From assembly GCA_934502625.1 (NCBI GenBank), contig CAKSUQ010000008.1, positions 1 through 64,000 on the forward strand: a stretch of DNA of 64,000 nucleotides, written 5' to 3'. Under the pieces are notes generated by a model. It did not search any database, was not told where the DNA came from, and saw only the letters and a list, made by a program, of their open reading frames with translations. Numbering within the stretch: the first letter of the stretch is position 1; each line of letters opens with the position of its first letter. The position numbers and the translations under genes were made by a program. This DNA is from an uncultured Gemmiger sp. (GTDB taxonomy: Bacteria; Bacillota; Clostridia; Oscillospirales; Ruminococcaceae). Below are positions 26,164 through 33,725 of the stretch, one piece after another.

Positions 26164-27069
26164 TCACCCCACCTGCCCGTCGCGTTTCGTGGTGCGCAAT
26201 TGGGCACGGTACTCGCTGGGGGTGACGCCGTAAAGCTGGCGGAAGCTCTTTAAAAAGCTGCTGTAATTCGTAAAACCGCTGGAAGTACACGCATCCAGCA
26301 CACTGGAGCCCGCCGCGATAGCGTTGCGGCAGTGCTGCATCCGCAGGTTCGTCAGGTAGCCGTGCACACTTTCCAGCGTGTACTCCCGGAAAACGCGGGA
26401 CAGATGCTCGCGGCTGGTGTAGGTGTACTTTGCCAACTGCGCCACCGTCAGCTGCGGGTCGGTGTAGTTGGCCTGCAGGTAGGCGACGGCCTTCGACACC
26501 AGCACGCTTGTCGCGCCGGGGGGCGTGGCACGCTGGTGCTCCAGCGTGTGATCCAGCAGCAGGGTCAGCTCGGCCACTTCGCAGCACTGCACGGCGATCT
26601 GCGCCCGCGGCGTCAAGTAGGCGGACTGCGCCATCCGCTCAAACAGGCCGCGCAGATCCCATAGCGCCACGGCGTCGGCGTCCAAGATCACCAGCTGCCC
26701 GTGCCAGCTGCAATTCTCCAGCCCGCTCTGGTACAGCGCCTCCTCCCACAAATCGGCGTTGATCTGGACGATCATCCGCTTCGAGACGCTGTCGGTAATA
26801 TTGAACACGCCGGCGTGGTACAGCCCCGCAGGGAAAATAATCATTTCGCCGACGTGCAGGTCGTAGATACTGCCGTCGATGGAGTAGCGCACCGCGCTGC
26901 CCGCCACCGGCAGCACAATTTCATAATACGGGTGCGAGTGGACGACCGACTGGCTGTTCGACTGGTTCGTGTACCAGCCAACCTCGATCTGCCCGGCGCG
27001 CAGCGCGGCGCTGGCGTCCTCCCGCGTCAGGATGGAATCGACATACTGTGGTATTTTTTGGATGACCAT
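26164..27069 (-). CDS. AraC-family transcriptional regulator
   Basis: 301 residues. N-terminal cupin sensor domain (SVVHSHPYYEIVLPVAG, GEMIIFPAGLYHAGVF) and C-terminal paired helix-turn-helix (LTVAQLAKYTYTSREHLSRV; TNYSSFLKSFRQLYGVTPSEYR). Divergent from the GH31-TRAP operon and therefore its likely activator, sensing a sugar. Intergenic inverted repeats at 27129-27145 and 27204-27233 are candidate sites. Confidence 0.9.
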   Translation of the reverse strand: MVIQKIPQYVDSILTREDASAALRAGQIEVGWYTNQSNSQSVVHSHPYYEIVLPVAGSAVRYSIDGSIYDLHVGEMIIFPAGLYHAGVFNITDSVSKRMIVQINADLWEEALYQSGLENCSWHGQLVILDADAVALWDLRGLFERMAQSAYLTPRAQIAVQCCEVAELTLLLDHTLEHQRATPPGATSVLVSKAVAYLQANYTDPQLTVAQLAKYTYTSREHLSRVFREYTLESVHGYLTNLRMQHCRNAIAAGSSVLDACTSSGFTNYSSFLKSFRQLYGVTPSEYRAQLRTTKRDGQVG

Positions 27070-27128
27070 GGCGGCGTTCCTCCTATAATTTTTCTTGCTG
27101 ATTCGATTATATCACATTTTGCAATATT

Positions 27129-27145
27129 CATGTTACAAAAACATG
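27129..27145. promoter_or_regulatory. Inverted repeat between AraC and GH31 genes
   Basis: CATGTT, 5 bases, AACATG: a 6-5-6 palindrome in the divergent promoter region, next to -10-like TATAAT on the minus strand (27111-27106) and TATGAT on the plus strand (27168-27173). Both -10 boxes lack a good -35, as expected for activator-dependent promoters. Confidence 0.4.
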
Positions 27146-27203
27146 AGAAAATCTGTGAATAATTTGTTATGATAAGGGCGAAATAGGACGAACGGCTTAA
27201 ATA

Positions 27204-27233
27204 TGCACAAAAACTGAACATAATTTTTGTACA
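27204..27233. promoter_or_regulatory. Candidate regulator site upstream of the GH31 gene
   Basis: TGCACAAAAA and TTTTTGTACA form a 10-bp inverted repeat (one mismatch) around a 10-base spacer, 50 bases before the GH31 start. Size and spacing suit a dimeric regulator such as the adjacent AraC-type protein. Confidence 0.4.
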
Positions 27234-27284
27234 TATTGCCGATTCGCGCGTAAATAGCAGAACCATAAGGAAAGGGGAAAACCT

Positions 27285-29810
27285 ATGAAAGTGTGCTACA
27301 CTGCCGGTGCTGTCAAGGACTGCGGCAGCTACTACAGCGTTGCGACCAACGCCGTCGAGCTGCGCCTCTGGTTCCTGACCGACGACATCCTGCGCATCCG
27401 TGCAGGCTTTGACGGCGACTGGGACGAGGCATCCTACAGCCTGACGATGACCGCGTGGGAGTCCCGCACCGACGAACTGATGAAGGACTGCCGCAAGCGC
27501 GTCCAGTCCGCCGCTGCCGCGTTGACCGACGGCGACAAGCAGGCCGTGCTTCAGGGCAAGCGCCTGAAGGTCGTCATCGAGAAAGCGCCGTTCCGCATCA
27601 TGGTCTACGACAAGGACGGCAGCCTGCTGCATGCCGACATCCCTGACCTTGCTTACCGCGAGGACAGCAACCACCGCCGCATCCACGCCAGCCAGATCGA
27701 GGCGGACGACTGCTTCTACGGCTTCGGCGAGAAGTCCGGCGAGATCAACAAGGCCGAGAAATATATGAACATGGCGCCCGGCGACGCCATGGGCTACAAC
27801 GCCAAGGAGACCGACTCCCTCTACAAGCACATCCCGTTCTACATCCGCCTGAACCGCGGCACAAAGCAGGCTGTCGGCTACTTCTACCACAACACCGCCG
27901 AGTGCGATTTCAACATGGGGCGCGAGAAGCGCAACTATTGGCACCGCTACTCGTCCTACCGCACCGACGCGGGCGACATTGATCTCTTCCTGATCGCGGG
28001 TCCGTCCATCCGCGAGATCATCGAGCGCTACACTGACCTGACCGGCAAGAGCGTCATGCTGCCGAAGGCGGCGCTGGGCTACCTCGGCAGTTCGATGTAC
28101 TACCCCGAACTGCCGGAAAACAGCGACGACGCGGTGCTCGATTTCATCGACACCACCCGCGAGGAGGGCATCCCCGCCGACGGCTTCCAGCTGTCCAGCG
28201 GCTACTGCGCCGTCGAGACCGAGGAGGGCATCAAGCGCTGCACCTTCACGTGGAACAACAAGCGCTTCAAAGACCCGGCGGACTGGTTCGCCCAGATGGA
28301 AAAGCGCGGCATCGTCGTTTCGCCCAACATCAAGCCCGGCATGCTGCTGGTACACCCGCTGCTGGACGAGATGAAGGCGAAGGGCATGTTCCTGCCCGCC
28401 TCCGACGACAATGCGGGGATTGACGGTCTGGCCGTCGGTACTTGGTGGGGCGGCCCCGGCCTCTTCGTTGACTTCACGAAGGAGTCCACCCGCCTGCACT
28501 GGAAAGAATATATCAAGGAAGCGCTGCTCAAGTACGGCTGCCGTTCGCTGTGGAACGATAACTGCGAGTATGACTCCCTCGTCGACAAGGACGCGAAGGT
28601 CTGGTTCGAGGGCAAGGGCAGCACGATCGGCACGATGAAACCGGTCATGAGCAACCTGATGTGCCAGCTGTCCAACGAGGCGGTCGAGGAGTACGACCCC
28701 GACTGCCGCCCCTTCTCGGTCTGCCGCTCCGGCCATGCCGGTATCCAGCGGTACGCGCAGGTCTGGGCGGGCGACAACCTGACCCACTGGGACAGCCTGA
28801 AATACAACATCGCGACGATCCTTGGCATGGCGCTGTGCGGTGTGTCGAACCACGGCTGTGACGTCGGCGGCTTCTACGGCGTTGCGCCGGAGAGCGAGCT
28901 GTTCGTGCGCTGGGTGCAGAACGGTATCTTCATGCCGCGCTTCTCCATCCACTCCACCAACACCGACAACACCGTCACCGAGCCGTGGATGTACAGCGAT
29001 AAAAAGCAGTACATCAGGGACGCCATCAACTTCCGCTACAAGCTCAGCCCGACGCTCTACTCGCTGATGGAGCGCGCGCATGAGAACGGCCTGCCCATCT
29101 GGCAGCCAACGTTCGGCGTCTTCCAGAACGACCCGGCCACCTACGACGAGGGCGTCGACTTCATGTTCGGCGACTCGCTGCTGGTCGCAAACGTCGTCGA
29201 AAAAGGCCAGACCGTCCGCCCGGTCTACCTGCCGAAGACCGAGAGCGAAGCCGAGCGCTTCTACGACTTCTACACCCGCGAGGAGTACGCCCCCGGCCAG
29301 ACCGTGAGCGTGCCGGTCGACATTGCCAGCATCCCGCTGTTTGTGCGCAGCGGTGCCATCCTCCCGATGAGCGGCAATGCCCTGCACAACCTGATGACCG
29401 AGAAGACCACCGCGCTGGAGATCCTGATGGCGCCGGACATCGACTCTGACTTCACGCTGTACGAGGACGACGGCCGCACAAACAACTACCGCAAGGGTGA
29501 CTACCTCAAGACGAAGATCGCCGTCAAGGCGGGCGTCAAGACCATCGTCACCTTCACGAACGAGGGCAGCTACGAGACGGCGGTCGAGAGCATGTATCTC
29601 GACATGATCCACCGCGAGAAATCCCCGTTCTATGTGCAGGTCGACGGCAAGGAGCTGCCGCACTTCCTGCACCGCCGCAAGTTCGAGGAAGCCGAGAGCG
29701 GCTGGTACTACAGCCAGCGCCTCAAGAGCGTCCAGATCAAGTACCCCAACCCCAAGCAGGATCATGAGGTGCTCGTGTCCTTCGAGCAATTTGATTTGAT
29801 CGGGATGTAA
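27285..29810 (+). CDS. Glycoside hydrolase family 31 (alpha-glucosidase/alpha-xylosidase-type)
   Basis: 841 residues, no signal peptide, so probably intracellular. Family features: N-terminal beta domain with DDCFYGFGEKSGE, barrel motif RSLWNDNCEYD holding the likely nucleophile Asp, acid/base region RSGHAGIQRYAQVWAGDNL, and C-terminal FMFGDSLLVANVVEKG and YEDDGRTNNY. Retaining enzymes that remove terminal alpha-linked sugars. The nucleophile context WNDNCE differs from the common WxDMNE, so substrate class is uncertain. AAGGAAAGGGGAAA precedes ATG; a TRAP importer follows. Confidence 0.88.
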   Translation: MKVCYTAGAVKDCGSYYSVATNAVELRLWFLTDDILRIRAGFDGDWDEASYSLTMTAWESRTDELMKDCRKRVQSAAAALTDGDKQAVLQGKRLKVVIEKAPFRIMVYDKDGSLLHADIPDLAYREDSNHRRIHASQIEADDCFYGFGEKSGEINKAEKYMNMAPGDAMGYNAKETDSLYKHIPFYIRLNRGTKQAVGYFYHNTAECDFNMGREKRNYWHRYSSYRTDAGDIDLFLIAGPSIREIIERYTDLTGKSVMLPKAALGYLGSSMYYPELPENSDDAVLDFIDTTREEGIPADGFQLSSGYCAVETEEGIKRCTFTWNNKRFKDPADWFAQMEKRGIVVSPNIKPGMLLVHPLLDEMKAKGMFLPASDDNAGIDGLAVGTWWGGPGLFVDFTKESTRLHWKEYIKEALLKYGCRSLWNDNCEYDSLVDKDAKVWFEGKGSTIGTMKPVMSNLMCQLSNEAVEEYDPDCRPFSVCRSGHAGIQRYAQVWAGDNLTHWDSLKYNIATILGMALCGVSNHGCDVGGFYGVAPESELFVRWVQNGIFMPRFSIHSTNTDNTVTEPWMYSDKKQYIRDAINFRYKLSPTLYSLMERAHENGLPIWQPTFGVFQNDPATYDEGVDFMFGDSLLVANVVEKGQTVRPVYLPKTESEAERFYDFYTREEYAPGQTVSVPVDIASIPLFVRSGAILPMSGNALHNLMTEKTTALEILMAPDIDSDFTLYEDDGRTNNYRKGDYLKTKIAVKAGVKTIVTFTNEGSYETAVESMYLDMIHREKSPFYVQVDGKELPHFLHRRKFEEAESGWYYSQRLKSVQIKYPNPKQDHEVLVSFEQFDLIGM

Positions 29811-29990
29811 CCCAGCTTCTTGCCTCCCCTAGCAGGGGAGGTGCCCCGTAGGGGCGGAGGGGTTGAACCTTGCCGCAGCCCGAAATATTTCGGGTAATGG
29901 CACGGTTCTCTCCCCCAGCCGCTGCGGCGGCAGCCCCCTCTCAGAGGGGGCCAAGGGGAAAACGGCATACATACAAGAAGGAGAAATACC
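29811..29990. repeat. Intergenic repeat between GH31 and the TRAP genes
   Basis: CCTCCCCTAGCAGGGGAGG (hairpin), GCCCCGTAGGGGC and CCCCCTCTCAGAGGGGG (hairpin) in a row. It is a dispersed-repeat type, with no gene. It could trim transcription between the glycosidase and the transporter. Confidence 0.6.
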
Positions 29991-31025
29991 ATGTTCAAAA
30001 AATTCGCAGCATTGGCTGCTGCGGCTGCGCTGGGGATCGGTCTGCTGACCGGCTGCGGCGCATCCGCCTCCACGGCCGATGCAGGCTACAGCGCACAGAA
30101 TCCGCTGGTTCTTACGCTGGCCCACGGCCTGTCGGAGACCCACACCGTCCATATCGCCATGACCCAGTTTGCGGAGGAGGTCAACGAAAAGACCGATGGC
30201 CGTATTCAGGTCAAGATCTTCCCCAACGGCCAGCTTGGCAGCGAGAACGAGAACCTTGAGCAGCTGCAGGCGGGCGTTATCGCCATGACGAAGGTCTCCG
30301 CCCCCGGCCTTGCCACCTACAACGAGGCCTACAACGCCTTCGGCCTGCCCTACATTTTTAATGACACGGAGGATTTCTACCATGTCATGGACTCGCAGGA
30401 GATGCAGGACTTCTTCCTCTCGACCGGCGAGGACGGCTTTGTCACGCTGACCTACTACACCTCCGGCGCCCGCTCCTTCTACACGAAGGATAAGGCCATC
30501 CGCACCCCGGCAGACCTCAAGGGTCTGAAGATCCGCGTGCAGGATATGAAGAGCCAGACCGATATGATGAGCTACCTCGGCGGTATCCCCGTTGCCATGT
30601 CCTACGGCGATGTTTACACCTCGCTGCAGACCGGCATCATTGACGGCACCGAGAACAACGAGACCGCCCTGACCACCGGCAAGCACGGCGAGGTCTGCAA
30701 GGTCTACTCGGTGGACCAGCACGCCATGATCCCCGACGTCCTTATCATGAGTGAGAAGGTCTGGGAGACCATCAGCCCCGAGGATCAGGAGATCATTCTG
30801 GAGGCCGCCCACGATTCCACCGATGCCCACAAGGTCATGTGGGACACCGCTGTGGAGGAGGCCGTCAAGGAAGCACAGGAGACGATGGGCGTTGAGTTCG
30901 TCTATGACGTCGACAAGGAGGCCTTCCGCGAGGCGACCCAGCCCATGATCGAAGCCTACGAGGAGCAGTATCCCGGCGTCAAGACGCTGCTGGATACCAT
31001 CGACGCCGCAAGAGGGGAGGAGTAA
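29991..31025 (+). CDS. dctP: TRAP transporter substrate-binding lipoprotein (DctP family)
   Basis: 344 residues. Lipobox LTGC (Cys near residue 22), then DctP fold: LAHGLSETHTVHIAMTQFAEEV, IFPNGQLGSENENLEQLQAG and the ligand-binding arginine region LKGLKIRVQDMKS, which usually grips a carboxylate. This suggests an acidic sugar or organic acid as cargo, brought in with sodium by DctQM. AAGGAGAAA precedes ATG. Grouping with GH31 suggests uptake of an acidic glycoside; cargo is inference. Confidence 0.9.
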   Translation: MFKKFAALAAAAALGIGLLTGCGASASTADAGYSAQNPLVLTLAHGLSETHTVHIAMTQFAEEVNEKTDGRIQVKIFPNGQLGSENENLEQLQAGVIAMTKVSAPGLATYNEAYNAFGLPYIFNDTEDFYHVMDSQEMQDFFLSTGEDGFVTLTYYTSGARSFYTKDKAIRTPADLKGLKIRVQDMKSQTDMMSYLGGIPVAMSYGDVYTSLQTGIIDGTENNETALTTGKHGEVCKVYSVDQHAMIPDVLIMSEKVWETISPEDQEIILEAAHDSTDAHKVMWDTAVEEAVKEAQETMGVEFVYDVDKEAFREATQPMIEAYEEQYPGVKTLLDTIDAARGEE

Positions 31026-31028
31026 GCC

Positions 31029-31538
31029 ATGAAAAACACCTTTGCTGCCATCAAATTCTGGATGGACAAAATTTTGAGCATTGCCTGCGCCGTGCTGCTT
31101 ACCTTTATGACGGTGCTGGTTCTGATCCAGGTTTTCTCCCGCTATATCCTCAACAGCCCCGTGGCTTTCACTGAGGAGCTTGTCCGCTACAGCCTGATCT
31201 GGACCGGCTTCATCGGCGCGGCCTACGCCTTCTCCACCCGGGAGCACATGTCCCTGACCCTCGTTCGCGACAAATTCACCGGCAAGGCGCACACCGCCCT
31301 GCTGGTGGCCATCGATGGTCTGATTCTGCTGATGGCCATCTTCGTATTCACTATCGGCGGCTTTAAGCTGGCTGTCTCTGCCAGCCGCGAGTTCTCGGCC
31401 CTGCTGGGCATTCCCCGCAGCCTTGTTTACTCCATCGCCCCGATTTCCGGCGTGTTCATCGTCCTGGCACAGATCATCAACATCTATGAGGACGTCACCG
31501 GCGAAAAAGTTGAATCCAAGGAGGGTGCAGACAAATGA
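31029..31538 (+). CDS. dctQ: TRAP transporter small membrane subunit (DctQ)
   Basis: 169 residues with four membrane spans; FSRYILNSPVAFTEELVRYSLIW is the DctQ hallmark. It scaffolds DctM. Starts 3 bases after dctP and overlaps dctM by ATGA (31535-31538), so the three are co-translated. Confidence 0.92.
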   Translation: MKNTFAAIKFWMDKILSIACAVLLTFMTVLVLIQVFSRYILNSPVAFTEELVRYSLIWTGFIGAAYAFSTREHMSLTLVRDKFTGKAHTALLVAIDGLILLMAIFVFTIGGFKLAVSASREFSALLGIPRSLVYSIAPISGVFIVLAQIINIYEDVTGEKVESKEGADK

Positions 31539-32836
31539 GTATCACCATGACCACCGTTATCCTGTTCGCCGTGTTCGGCGTGCTGCTGTTCCTCGGCGTG
31601 CCCATCTCTATCAGCATCGTGGCGTCCTCCATCGTAACCGCGATGTCCACCCTGTCTTGGAATCAGATCACCTTCATCACGATGCAGAAGATGAACTCCG
31701 GCGTTGAGTCGTTCTCTCTGCTGGCCGTGCCCCTGTTTATCCTCGCGGGCAACATCATGAACAACGGCGGCATCGCAAAGCGCCTTGTCAACTTTGCCCA
31801 GCTGTTTGTCGGCAAGATCCCCGGCTCTATGGCGCAGGCCAACATTCTGGGCAACATGCTGTTCGGCGCGCTGTCCGGCTCCTCCGTCGCCGCTGCGTCC
31901 GCCATGGGCGGCTGCATCAGCCCCATTGAGGAGGAAAACGGCTACGACCCCGCCTACTCCGCTGCGGCGAACATCGCCTCCGCCCCCACGGGTCTGCTGA
32001 TCCCCCCGACGTCCGCCTTCATCGTTTACTCCACCGTCGCAGGCGGTGTCTCGATCTCGACGCTGTTCATGGCCGGTTACATCCCCGGCATCCTGATGGG
32101 TCTGTGCTGCATGGTCGTCGCCTTCATCGGCGCGAAGAAGGCCGGCATGAAGGCCACCGGCTTTGACAAGAGCCAGAGCGTGCTGAAGACCGTGTGGGAC
32201 GCCGTGCCCAGCCTGCTGCTGATCGTCATCGTCATCGGCGGCATCGTCTCCGGCATCTTCACCGCCACCGAGGGCGCGGGCATCGCGGTTCTGTACTGCC
32301 TGATCCTCTCTATCATTTATAAGAGCATCGATTTCAAGGGCTTCCTCAACATCCTGCTCAACTCCGCGAAGACCTCCGGCATCATCCTGTTCCTGATTTC
32401 CGCTTCCTCTGCCATGTCCTTCGTCATGGCGTACTCCGGCATCCCGGCCGCCATCTCCAACGGCCTGATGAGCCTGACCGACAACAAGTATATCATCTTC
32501 CTGCTGATGAATATTATCCTGCTGGTCATCGGCATGTTCATGGACATCACCCCGGCCATCCTGATCTTCACCCCGATCTTCCTGCCCATTGCCACCAGCT
32601 TTGGCATGACCGAGATCCAGTTCGGCGTTATGCTGATCTTCAATATGTGCTTGGGCAACATCACCCCGCCGGTCGGCTCGGTTCTGTTCGTCGGCTGCGG
32701 CATCGGCCATGTTTCCATCGAGCAGGTCACCTCCAAGCTGATCCCGTATTTCGTGACCTTGATTGCGGCTCTGCTGGCCGTCACCTATATCCCGGCGCTC
32801 TCTCTGGGGCTGCCCAGCCTGATGGGACTGATTTGA
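31535..32836 (+). CDS. dctM: TRAP transporter large membrane subunit (DctM)
   Basis: 433 residues, about 12 membrane segments. FGALSGSSVAAASAMGGCISPI and FMDITPAILIFTPIFLPIATSFG are DctM signatures; NITPPVGSVLFVGCGI forms part of the transport core. It is the ion-coupled translocation subunit. Two hairpins follow at 32858 and 33072. Confidence 0.93.
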   Translation: MSITMTTVILFAVFGVLLFLGVPISISIVASSIVTAMSTLSWNQITFITMQKMNSGVESFSLLAVPLFILAGNIMNNGGIAKRLVNFAQLFVGKIPGSMAQANILGNMLFGALSGSSVAAASAMGGCISPIEEENGYDPAYSAAANIASAPTGLLIPPTSAFIVYSTVAGGVSISTLFMAGYIPGILMGLCCMVVAFIGAKKAGMKATGFDKSQSVLKTVWDAVPSLLLIVIVIGGIVSGIFTATEGAGIAVLYCLILSIIYKSIDFKGFLNILLNSAKTSGIILFLISASSAMSFVMAYSGIPAAISNGLMSLTDNKYIIFLLMNIILLVIGMFMDITPAILIFTPIFLPIATSFGMTEIQFGVMLIFNMCLGNITPPVGSVLFVGCGIGHVSIEQVTSKLIPYFVTLIAALLAVTYIPALSLGLPSLMGLI

Positions 32837-32857
32837 GGATTTTGATTTAAGCAGCGC

Positions 32858-32889
32858 AGAAGGAGGCATCCGAAAGGATGCCTCCTTCT
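32858..32889 (+). terminator. Hairpin after dctM, first copy
   Basis: AGAAGGAGGCATCC, GAAA loop, GGATGCCTCCTTCT (14 bp). Poor U-run; an almost identical hairpin with a proper U-run lies at 33072. Confidence 0.7.
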
Positions 32890-32947
32890 CAGACTGTCGA
32901 AAAAGTACCTTACCCCCGGATAAGAATATCGTCTTTGTTGCGGATTC

Positions 32948-33054
32948 GTAGGGGCGGGGCTCTGCTCCGCCCGCCGACCTGACGTAGCAACGCTTTTTCG
33001 GGAAAGTTTCTCACATGGCAAACGGCCACGGGCGGAGCAGAGCCCCGCCCCTAC
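32948..33054. repeat. Inverted-repeat element between the duplicated hairpins
   Basis: A 26-bp perfect terminal inverted repeat, starting GTAGGGGCGGGGCTCTGCTC and returning as GAGCAGAGCCCCGCCCCTAC, flanks about 55 bp without coding potential. It resembles a small non-autonomous element and shares its ends with repeats near 1900, 20116 and 41500. Confidence 0.65.
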
Positions 33055-33071
33055 CGCGTTTTTTGACAAAC

Positions 33072-33103
33072 GGAGGCATCCGAAAGGATGCCTCCTTCTT
33101 TTT
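33072..33103 (+). terminator. Terminator, second copy of the dctM hairpin
   Basis: GGAGGCATCC, GAAA, GGATGCCTCC, then TTCTTTTTT. Nearly identical to 32862-32889. Confidence 0.85.
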
Positions 33104-33130
33104 TGCGTTTGCGGCGGCGGGAACGTTGCC

Positions 33131-33202
33131 GGAGGGGTCAAGACCCCTCCCTACAAGCCTCCCGTTCGCGCCGCATTGTAGGGAGCGGTCTTGACCGCTC
33201 CG
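33131..33202. repeat. Second inverted-repeat element before the pilus locus
   Basis: GGAGGGGTCAAGACCCCTCC plus CTACA, then a spacer and TGTAGGGAGCGGTCTTGACC, an imperfect inverted repeat. The remaining gap to about 33520 is A/T-rich and shows no gene. Confidence 0.5.
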
Positions 33203-33521
33203 TGCCACCTCGCGGCAGGCACAATGTCAAACCATCGCCGCCATCTGCTCAAATCCACACACAATTGTCTGCTACTCACGTACAACCCACCCCCTCGCCC
33301 CAAATTTTTTTCGCAAAACCGCCCCAGAATCCCGCAAAAACCCCGCTGAAATTCACCTAAACCGCGCAATTTCTGGGCAACAATTCGACAAAAATTGCGC
33401 AAAGTGAGCAAAACGCGGCAAAAAATACGCACGGTTAGCCGTATATAACTGTCAAGTTGAACAATTGCAACCCGCCAAATTTTAGCAAAACGATGAAAAT
33501 TCAGAATGACTTCATCGACTA

Positions 33522-33550
33522 TTGCGATTTTGAAACAAAAAGTGTATAGT
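33522..33550 (+). promoter_or_regulatory. Probable promoter of the pilus locus
   Basis: TTGCGA (33522-33527), 17-base spacer, TATAGT (33545-33550), in an A/T-rich stretch. An alternative is TTGAAA (33530-33535) with TATATA (33554-33559). Confidence 0.5.
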
Positions 33551-33619
33551 TTTTATATAAATGAATCGGTTACAAAGCGCGGCGGACAGCCGCTGCATTT
33601 TTGCACAAATGGACAACGG

Positions 33620-33694
33620 TTGCGCAACGGCGCAATTGCAGTATGACAGGCAAGCGGGGGTACCCCCGCTCCTATTCCGCATTACCTGCGGAAT
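33620..33694 (+). promoter_or_regulatory. Structured 5' leader of the adhesin mRNA (three hairpins)
   Basis: Hairpins TTGCGC/GCGCAA (33620-33635), AGCGGGG-GTAC-CCCCGCT (33653-33670) and ATTCCGC/GCGGAAT (33674-33694) stand in series before the ribosome site AGGAGGGG (33711-33718). No U-run follows, so mRNA stability or translational control is more likely than termination. Confidence 0.5.
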
Positions 33695-33725
33695 AAAGAT
33701 TTCTGACAGCAGGAGGGGATTCCGG

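Noticed and set aside
27285..29810. GH31 enzyme as a sulfoquinovosidase
   Set aside because: The YihQ substrate-recognition signatures I know were not found, and no sulfoquinovose catabolism genes are nearby.
33561..33725. 55-codon N-terminal extension of the adhesin
   Set aside because: In frame, but it contains the leader hairpins, has no ribosome site, starts about at the promoter and would put the signal peptide 55 residues in.
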